Origin: Rhyacophila brunnea
Taxonomy: Eukaryota > Arthropoda > Insecta > Trichoptera > Rhyacophilidae
Length of the DNA: 64,000 nt
Direction: 5' to 3'
NCBI GenBank assembly: GCA_022495005.1
Contig: JAGYXB010000162.1
Location: 124,001-188,000 of the forward strand
Made by a program: the position numbers and the translations under genes. The stretch's first letter is position 1; every line of letters starts with the position of its first letter. The notes beneath the pieces are model-generated. The model did no database searches. It saw nothing but the letters and a program-made list of their open reading frames with translations, and had not been told where the DNA came from. Shown piece after piece: positions 1-10,595 of this stretch.

Positions 1-87
1 CACGTGTGAGTAAGTGAATGATATTAAATAATTTTAATGTCTTAAAGTAAAAATTAAAAACAATATTTTTCAAACGTAATTAGGTAC

Positions 88-1351
88 CTTGGGTCAGGCA
101 TGATTCACTCAGCTTTGAGGGAGGAATTTCGACTTTTCGGTGCCTAGAAAGGCTAAAAGTTCCGAGAGGGTTATGTGAACCTTTTGATGTTTTATTTTCG
201 CCATTTTCGGAGCTGTCAGAATCTGCGACCGTGCGATCTTCTTTTGTAATGTCATTTTTTCCAGTTGTTTGCCGATTTCCCATATCCACTGAGCCACTGT
301 CATCTATCTGAGCTATTTTTCCATCCGAATCTTGTTTTGATAAACAAACGAATTCGTCTGGAGATGTTTTCTCCGAAACTGTGACAGATTTCGGAACATT
401 TTCAAAAGTGTTTGGCATATTTTGAACAAGCGAGTTCGAATCCAAATTTGAGCTCTGGCAAATAACTTCATCGGTGCAAGCGTCCGGCATCGTATAATTT
501 GTTTCTGTCACAACATAAACGTTTACACTATCTTCTGTTAAGGTATCGTCCAAACTTACACGACTGACTTTTGACACACTTAACTTTTCTAACTTTGTGC
601 GATTAGAAGTTTTGATAATGTTTCTATTGAAATTATTCGCTTTGGAAGCACTTTTCGAACTATTCAAGTTTATGTTGAGCAATAACCTATCGTCCGAATG
701 ACCATTCACACTTTCTTCGGAATAATAACACTGATTAATTTCAGCCGCAAAACTAACCGGTGTCAACGGATCGGTAAACACCGATTCCGAGCTGGATTCG
801 TCACTAGGGGGAGTTATTTCTTTTCTACCAGATTTTGCATTCAATAAACTTTTCTTTGATGTGCCGTCGGCGGGTAGTTTTAAAACATCTTTCTGGGAAT
901 CAATTATTCCTGTCGTGTTTTTGATATGACAGCTATCTGTACTCGCTTTGTTTTGGTTGTCATATTGTTCGAGTGGCTTTTCTTGGTTCGATGACCGTGC
1001 ATTGCCATTGGTCGGCTGACAGCTGTGGCCGAGTCCCGTTATTTCATTGGCTCTTCCACGACTCGTTTCCGTCGGTAAAGCAGTCTTCTCGAATACCGGT
1101 CGAACATCAAGAATTTCTCTTTCCGCGCCAACAATTTCTGTTACGATGTCATCCGTGGACGTATTCAACGATCGGCCTGTGTCCACTATTATATTGGAAA
1201 ATTGAGATTCAGATTTTTTTCTCAGTATCGATTTCTGAGTTTCCTTCGCAGGCGATTTTTTGTTACCCAAATTTTTGATCAAGTTTTTTCCACGTCCCGT
1301 TGATTTTCCACTCTTTGATTGTTTACCTTCACCGCCTTGTAAATTACCCAT
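88..1351 (-). CDS. First coding exon of an unidentified myristoylated low-complexity protein (gene runs off the left edge)
   Basis: An open frame of 421 codons starts at ATG 1351 and is Ser/Thr/Asn/Lys-rich with no recognisable folded domain. The N-terminus MGNLQGG fits the N-myristoylation rule (Gly2, small residue at position 6, no Pro at 7). A Lys/Arg-rich stretch at residues 9-45 follows, so a myristate-plus-basic membrane anchor is a reasonable inference. The frame reaches a stop at 80-82, but a splice donor (AAG|GTACCT) lies just before it, with the last exon base at 88. I therefore read this as a first coding exon that continues outside the window. The uninterrupted 1.26 kb frame in AT-rich DNA argues strongly for real coding sequence. 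I do not recognise the family. Confidence 0.72.
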
Positions 1352-2774
1352 CGTAACGGTTAGGTTTTCACTTTATACCTTTAAAATAATCCTCTAAATA
1401 CCTACTGATATTTTAGAAATCGTAGTAAATTATATCATTTATATACGAAGTAAGTTACTGATAGATACAAAATATCTACATTCTTTACAATATCGTTGTA
1501 GATATGAGGTTGTTTATTGATTAGTTTGATTATTGTAGGATCACCCTCCGTCATTATAAAAAGCTAGCACTTCTACTATAATTTTATTAATCTGATAGGT
1601 TATATCGAATGGCTTCTGGATAGTGAGTAAATCTTCCATTTGTTTAAAGGTATTATGTTTCTTAACACACTCAGATGATAAATTCTTATCGTAAATTAAT
1701 TAATCACACTAGAGTTTCTATTACACCAACGTTAAGACATTCATTTGATAAATTGAGCCACTGTAATTGTGTAATATTATTTTTAATAAACCACTTCTTC
1801 TGTAAAATAGCAGAAGAGGAACGATTGCACATGCGTACGGCGTCGGTGAAAATATAACCGCACACTGTTATCAAATCAATAAAGCGTATTCCAAAACAGT
1901 GACTGTTCACCGAACAATATTATTTTGATTTTAACTTACAAAACTATAAATAAATATACTGTCACGAGTTCAAATGTTAAATTCAACCTATTAATCAAAT
2001 TACTACAAACATGCCGCGCTATCCATTAATTAGACCATAGTTACGTCATTTTATAAAATAACATTTTCTTATCAATTATTTGAATGACAAACATAAGTTA
2101 GATACATAGTGTCTATATTTAAATTTTTATGAAACGGATGATCATCATATCATAACTAGTGGTTGAATAATTTAAATATTTGTCGACCTTTTTGAAAATA
2201 TTATTAACTAGGTACATCTTTATGTATGGCTAAAATTAATCACGTAATCAATGAAATATTATGAAGCGCTTTTAATGGTTTAATACAGACGCGTTTATAA
2301 CGGTCTTGGTTCTGTAAAAACACTTTATTCGATTCATTTAGATATGATCATATCCACACTCCTTTTGATAAATTATTGACAACTTCAACTAGACTTAGAC
2401 AAGATTATAGGAGTAATATTAATCATGTATCATTTATCTGAGCAATGCATACATAGAATAGTTGCCCAGTACATTATATGGATCCACAGCTATTGATTTA
2501 TGTAGCTACCTAAATTAAGTAATTTTAAATTTTAATGTTTTAGCGGCAAAGTGTTACAGTGAATTGCCAGAGCTAAGACATTTCCTTCCAAATGTAATAA
2601 ATTATGGACAATGGATAAAAAACAAATAAAATGCTTTTTAAAATTGAAATACAAACATTATTTTTGGTTTCTTTATATTAATTTTGATATAATTGATATG
2701 AGTGAAATTTATTATTGTAATAAGTGTTACATATTATTTCAGATAGCAACATCTATTATACTGTCAGTGTCAAG
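1352..2774. other. Intergenic, 5' flank of the left-edge gene; no gene seen
   Basis: AT-rich DNA between the minus-strand start at 1351 and the first hAT element. Only short open frames without recognisable content occur. The promoter of the left-edge gene should lie just right of 1351, but I see no clear core motif. The last eight bases, 2767-2774 (GTGTCAAG), are the target-site copy of the next element. Confidence 0.6.
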
Positions 2775-3275
2775 CAGTGATGCCAACCGTACTATAATTA
2801 TAGTATTTGTACTGTAATTTTGGTCCGCGTACTATGTGCGGTAGAAAATAGGTATAGTACGCCCAAAATACTATAATTTTGAATTTCGGAAAAAATATAT
2901 AAAAAGTACTATAATTTCGCAATAAAATTGCCATGACTACTGATATTTTTTGATAATTTTGGCAATATACTGAATCTACTGATATTTCTTCATTCTACAA
3001 AATTCCGTAAAACTTCATTCTTTAAAAACGAGCCGTCTTTGAAAATATGGGAATTTGAAATTTTTTCTCCTAAAAAAACAAGCCGACCATGAAAAATTGG
3101 GAACATGCGGCCTGCGGCGCTACACATTATACTAAATTGTCCGTTATTTTTTTTCTGAGAAACAAAAAACATATACATATTCAACAGATGAGAACGCGTA
3201 CTATATTTTATCCCCAAATACTATAATTTTGGAGGCTCTGTACTATAATTCCACTTTCAAAATATGGCAACACTG
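2775..3275. mobile_element. Non-autonomous hAT-like MITE, copy A
   Basis: 501 bp element. The left end CAGTGATGCCAACC and right end GGCAACACTG are imperfect hAT-type terminal inverted repeats. The flanking 8 bp direct repeat GTGTCAAG (2767-2774 and 3276-3283) is identical on both sides, as expected for hAT insertion. The interior carries many copies of ACTATAATTTTG in both orientations, likely subterminal transposase-binding repeats. It encodes nothing; short open frames here are incidental. Confidence 0.85.
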
Positions 3276-3283
3276 GTGTCAAG

Positions 3284-3765
3284 CAGTGTTGTCAACCGTA
3301 CTATAATTATAGTATTTTTACTATAATTTTGGTCCGCGTACTATGTACGATATAAAACAGGTATAGTACGCCCAAAATACTATAATTTTGAATATCGGAA
3401 AAAATATGTAAAAAGTACTAAAATTTCGATATTTCCGTTCGATAAATTGGTGCAAAGTACTATAATTTCGCAATATAAGAAGATTTGGAGTACTTGGAAA
3501 AAATTGGTCGAAAAACGTAAAAAAATCCCTTGACTTTGGTTTAAAATGAAATTTCTTGAAATCTTCGGTAAGCATTTTTGGTCGGAAGATGTACCTTAAT
3601 AAAAAAGGGTCTCGGAGTTTCTCAAATTCTCCTTACTTTTTTTTCTGAGAAACAAAAAACCTATTCATTTTCTACAGATAAAAACGCGTACTATATTTTT
3701 TCCCTAAATACTATAATTTTGGAGGCTATGTACTATAATTCCACTTTGAAAAGATGGCAACACTG
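3284..3765. mobile_element. Non-autonomous hAT-like MITE, copy B, head-to-tail with copy A
   Basis: 482 bp, same family and orientation as the copy at 2775-3275. It starts CAGTGTTGTCAACC and ends GGCAACACTG. The left 8 bp GTGTCAAG (3276-3283) is shared with copy A; the right 8 bp is GTGTCAAA (3766-3773), one mismatch. The end of this element is only 124 bp upstream of the NEPRO start codon, so it occupies the proximal 5' flank of that gene. Confidence 0.85.
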
Positions 3766-3889
3766 GTGTCAAATGTCACTGTCACATGGTCAATGCTTGG
3801 CGACTTGAGATTGACAGATTTCGTGCCTTCGTATGTAGTAATTATTATATTGTGTACAACGAATAATTCAAGTATTTTGAAGAGGCATC

Positions 3890-5790
3890 ATGGATATTTG
3901 GAATGACAGTTCACTAGTTGCACCACCACTCAATACATATCAATGTAATAATATTGGGAGAGGTAATTATTTAAAGTTTTTGTAATAACCTCAAAAATTA
4001 TTTTTTACTTGAATTTGTTTAATTTTCCGACATTTGTGTCAATTTTTTTTCCGACCATGTCCGATCCTAATAGGATCATATGGGCCTCCACAGAGTAGAG
4101 GTTTGTATTAACAGATTTTGTTTTTTACGAGAAATGGATGTCAGCCACTTGCTCAACCTATTAGGTCCATACCCTGACTCACACAAATTGAAAAACAATA
4201 TGTGTACTTGCCAGACCCAGGATTCGAACCTGGGACCCACGGCGTGATAGTCCAACGCTTATGCCGCGCGGCCACCGTGGGCGTTGTGTCAATTTAGAAC
4301 CATATTAAAACACATAAAAGTAAACATACGGTACCGTTTTTGTGATACACGCCTTTTGAAACACACTATAACCTAACAAAAATAAGGAGATTGACTTTGG
4401 TTTGTTTTTCACAAGGTTGTGTGACATTTTGGTTTGGTTTAATGGCTCAGAAACCTCATAAAGGATATGGATTATTGTATCTTTATCCATATAAATTGTT
4501 TCTTCATATAAGTGTTTATTGTTTTCAGATATTTTGGAATTACACACGGTAACATCAGATGCCATCTACGCTCTTGAGAATCAAAACATTTTACATCGCG
4601 AAGCAGCTTTAATTTCAAGACTTAAATATTTGATGGGAAGAAAACTCAGACATGACATTGGATATTCATACATCAAGCGCACAAATGCCGCTCTTGTGAA
4701 ATATTTGAATTTAAAAATTTTGAACGACCTTCAATCATTTAATTCCGTGTTACCGTGCACAACATCTTATTCATATTTACCTACCCGTCAAATGTTGCAG
4801 TATGTTTTGATCCGTATTCAAACATTTTCAAAAATAATGCACAGAATTATGACATTCTCAAAAAAAGCTGCAGCTTTTTTTTTTGATCGCTTAAAACGCG
4901 GTGAAAATGCATGGCTTTCATTGATGCCTTTTTCAATTCTCTCTCGGATCTGGACATTATCCAAGCGTCTGTTCGAAAATGCATGCAAGTGGTACAATGT
5001 TATGTACAATTTTAACGATCATTTAAATATTGTTGGTGTCCCTTTCTTACCAAAAGATTACATTTTCCCGTGTGATTTAAAAAAATGGAATGATTGTGAT
5101 GGTTCAGATGTAGGGATTGATTTAGACTGGAATTCTTATTTGAATAATCCTATTTTAGAAAAGTATCATATATCTCATCTACTCGATTCTGATTCAACAG
5201 AAAGTGATGTTGATAAAATTTTTGAAGAGTGCACTAAGAATGTCAAATTGACTTATCCTGTAATGAGAAATGAAATATCTAAATTCAGTGACTACGGAGA
5301 AAGTGTATCACGACAAGAATTTAAACAATTCCAAGATCAAAACTTGATTACAGAACCTAACGTTTCTCTTCATAAACAAAATAATGTTAAGATTTCTTCT
5401 TCAAAAAATAATAACATGTTGAAATCTAAAATTATAGATTTCAATACCCATAATGATAAAAATAATGCTCAATCTAAAAACCTTAATAGTCCTGACAAAT
5501 CGACACATTTAATAAAAAAAGAAAATAAAATATCTGTTGCCCATAGTCTTGAGTCAGTAATAAATCTTAAAACTTTAATTTCATTCCTTAAAAAGGAAGA
5601 TCTTTATAGAACAAACAATAGCCCGGATTCATTAACTCATGAACTCGGCCTGATGCAATGGCAGACATTAAAAAATATTCTAATCGCTAAAATGAAGAAA
5701 ATAGAATCTGGAAATGATTCAAAGAAGTCTTATAGAAAAATTTATAAAATATGGAAAGAAAGGTGTCCAACATCTAAGACCCCTGCTTAG
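3890..5790 (+). CDS. NEPRO: NEPRO homologue (nucleolus and neural progenitor protein), two exons, 444 aa
   Basis: Exons 3890-3962 and 4529-5790. The first exon encodes 24 residues beginning MDIWNDSS and ends in phase 1 at GAGAG|GTAATT. The acceptor TGTTTTCAG at 4520-4528 restores the frame exactly, joining ...NIGR to DILELHTV. The family is recognised from the N-terminal half: a helical block, a run like LSRIWTLSKRLFENACKWY (about residues 160-178), then PFLPKDYIFPCDLKKW, which line up with the human NEPRO N-terminal domain; the WN near the start also matches. The middle is Asn/Lys/Ser-rich and probably disordered; the tail is basic. Known role: a nucleolar protein linked to RNase MRP/P and pre-rRNA processing. 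The 566 bp intron contains a SINE on the opposite strand. The start context CATCATGG is good and no other in-frame ATG competes. Confidence 0.8.
4046..4283 (-). mobile_element. tRNA-derived SINE (family 1), in the NEPRO intron
   Basis: Read on the minus strand, a tRNA-like head carries an A-box-like TGGCCGCGCGG and a perfect B box GGTTCGAATCC, resembling a serine tRNA. A unique body and a short A tail follow (T run at 4046-4050). A 12 bp target duplication TTGTGTCAATTT flanks it (4034-4045 and 4284-4295). Near the 3' end is the palindrome GATCCTAATAGGATC. Other copies lie near 15336, 17829, 25936 and 37190. Confidence 0.9.
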
Positions 5791-6199
5791 ATTGTGATTT
5801 TTCTTTTATTATTGCAAATACTACCCAATGTGATGTTTGCGAAAGAGCTGGGTGATAACTGACACAAAATATAAGTTACCCCCTCAAGATGAAACGTGAA
5901 AATTATATCAAACAAAAAAATATATTATGTAGGTATATACTTGGATGGATTTCAAGTCCGTTCTGTTGATTTAGAAAATGTGATTTCTTGTCCTAGAACA
6001 GAAATTGAATCATAATATTTAAAATTGTAAATTGTAAATTAAACACATATACCTATAACAGAAATAATAAGAGTGTGACACTTTGTACCCTTGTGGCACA
6101 GCCTTAAGGGTTCCATCGTCGTGGCCGGCCCTCCCTTACCCTGCAGCAATGCTACAAAAGCGATCTACGCGCTGCAGGTCTGGTGTGGCGGGAGTGGTA
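5791..6199. other. NEPRO 3' flank; no gene seen
   Basis: AT-rich sequence after the NEPRO stop. 6080-6199 becomes GC-richer and leads into the repeat arm at 6200. No coding frame is convincing. Confidence 0.5.
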
Positions 6200-6263
6200 A
6201 CACACGGTTATACGTTTGAGTTTCGCAAGACGCCGCCCCCGCGCGACCACTACGTTCTTGCAC
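6200..6263 (+). repeat. Single arm of a GC-rich inverted-repeat element
   Basis: The sequence around CGGTTATACGTTTGAG, then a GC-rich CGCCGCC stretch and ACTACGTTCTTGCAC, matches the right arm of the foldback element at 13160-13340. Its partner arm is not visible here, so this is a truncated or solo copy. Confidence 0.65.
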
Positions 6264-6884
6264 TAAATTATAATCACTGTTACTATTTTCTGTGTTTTTT
6301 AAGTTTTTAACTTTGTACAATATGTGTCCATGTTAACTAAACTTGTTTAAACAGTATAATATCGGAATAATATACTATATTATTACTTTTTTATCTTCTT
6401 TGACAAACAACACTACAATGTGAATATTTAAAAAATAAATAAACTTGTCGACTACTCCAGTAATGGAAGAAGTGTCTTATAAAAATATCTGTACTTTTAT
6501 TTGTTTAATTATATGATAAATTAATAATATTGTCCTATTTTATTAAGTTAACATTTACTAACCTAATATTATCCTAGCTATGCCAAAAATAATTCCATGA
6601 CAAAACAGAACAACGATAAATATAACTGACCTTTCAGGAAAAATATAAATTTAATATTGAAACTGTCCTATCTCTATTATATTGATAGATTTTTGATAGC
6701 ACAGATTTTCAATACGCCATAATAAATCAATTTATATTCCTAATTTCTGCATTCCTAATCGCTAGAAAGCCTCAAATAAATGGGACTTAACTCAGTGTTG
6801 CCGGCAAGCTTAGGATGTCTCATATTAATCAATATAATATGTTCAAAATGATTGGGTGACTAGGTACAACGAACAAAAATATAT

Positions 6885-7192
6885 CAGTGACAAGGGGGGG
6901 GTAGGCTATTAAGATTTGACATAAATAGTGCACAGTAAACTTTGTCAGTCATACTTATTTATTTTCATAGAACTAAGAACTGTTAGTTTTTAAAGTTCAA
7001 TTAAATCCTGCTTAACCAAACCATGATAGTTTAGGTATGCTGTGGGCGATCCAACAAAAATAGTGCACATTTTTTCAGTCATAATATTAACTAGGTATCA
7101 CTAACAAATATGATATAGGTAGCCCTTCCTCACTTATCTAATAATTTTATAAATTAATAAAACGGTAATTTTTAGAAGCCTACCTCGTCATG
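6885..7192. mobile_element. Degraded hAT MITE of the CAGTGGCGAAGGG family
   Basis: The left end CAGTGACAAGG and following GTAGGCTATTAAGAT...CATAAATAGTGCACA match the left terminus of the intact copy at 17007-17589. The right end is poorly preserved (AGCCTACCTCG near 7180). No target duplication is clear. 6264-6884 and 7193-7996 hold no gene that I can recognise. Confidence 0.55.
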
Positions 7193-7996
7193 AATTAATG
7201 CACAAACGAAACATTTATGCATGCAGGAGAATTAACAATGCAGTGAAAGATAATATACAATCAGACAAACTTATCTTAATAACGGTCAAAAATGGAACTA
7301 CGAACTACCATATGGACACCATTTTGAAAACGTCATTCGAATGTCAGATTCTGTCCAGTTGCGAGTCTTGATTGGGTAGTTTTCGACTGTGGCTCCCCCA
7401 TCCATTCTTTAGATAAGTTTGTAACATTGCAGTGGTGAGAACTGTTTTTCGAGACAGCTTTGACTGTTACGGGCTGCTTCGCAAAGGACATTTTGACAGG
7501 GCACCTATGAAAATACCTACATGTGCTTGCCAAATTTGAGCACGAAGGTGTTACTTATAGATTGGTACTCATATTATGGAAAACAGGTAAGTAGAGAGCA
7601 TTACAGCAATGTGCGCTGTTTTACGCGAGACTCTTTTGACCAGACCTTCAGTAGGGATGCGGTTCGCTTATTCCGAGATTTGACATGGTACCTACCTACC
7701 CACTGAAACAAAAAAAGAAATTTTCACGTAGGTAATTTACATGGAACACACAATAAAAAATACATGAGAAAACGTGCAATAAAATTCACACAGTCAGGTT
7801 TTGCATATATTGTGACATATAATTCAATGAGATGAATTTCAACCTGGTTCATGATGAATAGATGTGTTTTAAACTGTTGAAAACTTTACCGTAGGATATA
7901 CAAAAGCATTACAATTAATATGTACAGAAGGAACCCACTGTATAGGTATCTTACTATAATACGACATTTTAATATTTTTTGGTCACTAGTCAGTTT

Positions 7997-9542
7997 GTTA
8001 CACTTACCCCAAAATTGGGGTAAGTGTAACTAAATTCATCATTATTCCAAAAGTAGTTCAAAACCATAACGTATTACATGCATAGAAAGGTTATATTTCA
8101 TTTAATGGATATTGAGCCTTGAGTTAAAACTACAGTATAGAATTTCAACACAAATGGACTAAAACATTTATTTGGGGTAAGTGTGTCATACTAATGCATG
8201 AAGCGCTAGTGATGTCCCGAAACAAAAACGACGTATTTTTTTTATTAATCAAGGCGAAGTCTTCACTGACCCTTTTTTAAAGAGGCACCTAGCGGAAAAA
8301 TACGAAGCTTGCAATTTGAGACATTTTTTTGATAATTTACAATTTCAACTATATTAATGAATAAATATGTATCTGAAAACATTAAAAAGAAAAATATTTT
8401 TTATTTTAAGTCAAAGATAAACTTACAATTGTAAAATATGTAATAAAATGTGAATTTGTTGAATCGGACCGCACCCTATTATTACATATATTTATTCATA
8501 TTTATTATTAAAATTTAGTTTATTAAGTTTTCTAAGCATCACCTAAGAGATTTTTGACTAATTCATAGTTTTAATATTTTTTATATCTCTTTTAAAAAAC
8601 ATCGATTTTTATAAAAAATATAAATGTGTATAACTTGAAATCCTTTTAGCTCCTTTATCTGTCTTTCGTTTATATTTGTTAGATAAGCACTTATTTTAAA
8701 AAAACTTATGTATTAAATTGAAACACATGCACTCTTCCGAGCACCTACTTAGCTAACATAAAACTATAATAATAACCAGGGCTCGAAATGGACCGGAACG
8801 CACCGGAGCGCCGTTCCGGTTCGTGAAATCTATAAGTTATCGTTCCGTCTCGTGGACAAAATAATTTGACCGTCTGAGCTAGATATGGCATATAACAAAA
8901 AAAATCTAGCACACTTATGTTTAGGTATAAAATACACATAACATTTGATAACCATGTTAATTTTCGAGCGCTCCGGTTCGTAATCTTTTCCATTTCGAGC
9001 GCTGATAATAATAACATTATAAACATTTTATTTCAATTACGAACATTTTTTCAATCGATATAAACAATGCGTCGCATCCCATCACTGCTTAAAATAATGA
9101 CTATGCGAATTCATAGCAAATATATGGGGGAAGTGTGACACAAAACAAAGGTGCACTTACCCCAGGTGCGTTTACTTTCGTGGGAAAAGTGTGTCTACTC
9201 GATTAAAGCTTGAAAATGCTTATCAATAAGTAAAACGATAACAACACGTGAAGCAGGGTATCAAAACATATAAACTCACCAAATTTTACAACCACAATGT
9301 GCAGATTTCTGTGTTTTAAAAAATAGTTTAGTAATAGCTCCCATCTCACTCGTCGACTTCAAAATGTCGTCTGGAGAATAATCCATGTAGCCACCTCAAA
9401 AAACATGGCATCGACACCATTTCTGATTAGATTTATAAATCAGTGACTTTGCTATCACCATTCCATAGATAGCATCATCCAATTTGTACTAGATACTAAG
9501 ATATCTTAGTAGCTACACTCACCCCAAAGTTACACTTACCCC
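7997..9542. mobile_element. Putative DNA transposon bounded by GGGGTAAGTGTAAC motifs
   Basis: A hairpin at 7997-8030 has two perfect 16 bp arms, GTTACACTTACCCCAA and its complement, around 2 nt. The same motif returns at 8176 (GGGGTAAGTGTGTC), 9154-9164 (CACTTACCCC) and inverted at the right (AGTTACACTTACCCC, 9528-9542). The termini are thus inverted repeats with subterminal copies. No transposase is visible. A smaller hAT element (8777-9004) is nested inside, and 9494-9511 is a perfect 18 bp palindrome around AAGATATCTT. The exact left boundary is uncertain. Confidence 0.5.
8777..9004. mobile_element. Small hAT-like MITE (CAGxGCTCGAAATGG family)
   Basis: 228 bp. The left end CAGGGCTCGAAATGG and inverted right end CCATTTCGAGCGCTG are terminal inverted repeats. 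Flanks ATAATAAC (8769-8776) and ATAATAAT (9005-9012) are an 8 bp duplication with one mismatch. Relatives occur at 33073 (fragment) and about 44498-44730. Confidence 0.8.
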
Positions 9543-9807
9543 GATTCACCTTACGTAAAAAAAAATTGTGCACTTCACTCGCATTTACTCAAAAAAGGTT
9601 GATAATAATTTGAAGTTGGACAATCTTTGGATCCTGCAGTTAGCTGGATCACCCAAATTGAAATTGGATTTTTTTCGATTAATATAGGTGCACAAACGAA
9701 CGTACCCAAAAAAAAAATTGAATTTCAAAGTTTTGTGACCCAGGTAAATGAACCTAAATATTTTTCGAATTAAATATTCAATGTACCTACCTACAATACC
9801 TTTATTC

Positions 9808-10157
9808 TTCTTCTTCTTCGATGGCGCTACAGCTCAAGTCGAGCCCTGGCCTCCTCCACCGCCGTCCTCCAGCCGGAACGGTCCTTTGCACGTCTTTTCT
9901 GGTTCATGATTTTTAGCAGCTGGTTGGCATCTTTAGTAATGTTGTCACCCCATCGTGTGCGTGGCTTTCCCACTGGCCTTTCCCCTCTGGGTTTCCTTCG
10001 AGGATCTTCCTCGGTATCCGTGACTCAGGCATGCGCTGGATATGGCCTGCCCAGTTTAGCCTCTGGAGTTTTATGAAGGTGGAGAGTTTTGAATCTTGGT
10101 ATAAGCGGTATAGTTCCGTGTTGTACCTAGGTACTTCTCCACTCCCCACCATCAATC
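9808..10157 (-). pseudogene. 3' end of a non-LTR retrotransposon (LINE), broken
   Basis: On the minus strand the translation contains IKLQRLNWAGHIQRMPESRI and then, after a frameshift, a short tail ending in a (GAA)n repeat (9808-9822). This is the usual C-terminal region after the reverse transcriptase in insect LINEs. Only the 3' end is present, consistent with 5' truncation at insertion. Confidence 0.75.
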
Positions 10158-10205
10158 ATGGGTCCGTATAGGGTAAGCCGCCCAGTGAATGAACGCCCCC
10201 CAGTG

Positions 10206-10595
10206 AATGAACAAAACTCCTATAATCAAGGTAACTTCATTATCTTTCGTCGATTTTAGAATTTCATTTATCTGTTGATAGAATTCTACTATAACATCGT
10301 CATCTTTGTCGGCAGTTGGAGCGTACACCTGTATTATATTAACATTACCCATCCATGATTTGAGTTGTAATAGCATTACTCTGTCAGAGTAGGGAACAAA
10401 ACTATTGACCGATCTGTTAATTTTATCGGTCACTATGATACCCCCTCCATTTCGATGGTGGTTATCATCATTTCCCGAGTAATACAAGGTGCCGTTGTCA
10501 GTTTTAAATCTGCCGTTTTCCTTCCACTTCACTTCGCTGATACCACTAAGAAAATAAAGATTACTGAGGGAATCACGCGCAACCCAACATGTTGA
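10206..10595 (-). pseudogene. LINE endonuclease fragment, inverted relative to the RT part next to it
   Basis: The minus-strand translation shows an AP-endonuclease-like stretch (ISEVKWKENGRF, GGGIIVTDKIN, IIQVYAPTADKDDDV). In an intact LINE this lies upstream of, and in the same orientation as, the reverse transcriptase. Here it sits immediately left of a plus-strand RT piece, which is the structure left by twin priming during insertion. The residues that should link the two parts are missing. Confidence 0.75.

Noticed and set aside
4200..4283. tRNA gene (perfect B box and tRNA-like head)
   Set aside because: The head is fused to a body shared by several copies, with a tail and target duplications: a SINE, not a tRNA gene. 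The same applies at 15336, 17829 and 25936.
7333..7533. Possible 66-codon minus-strand gene
   Set aside because: No recognisable domain, splice support or start context; may be a repeat fragment.
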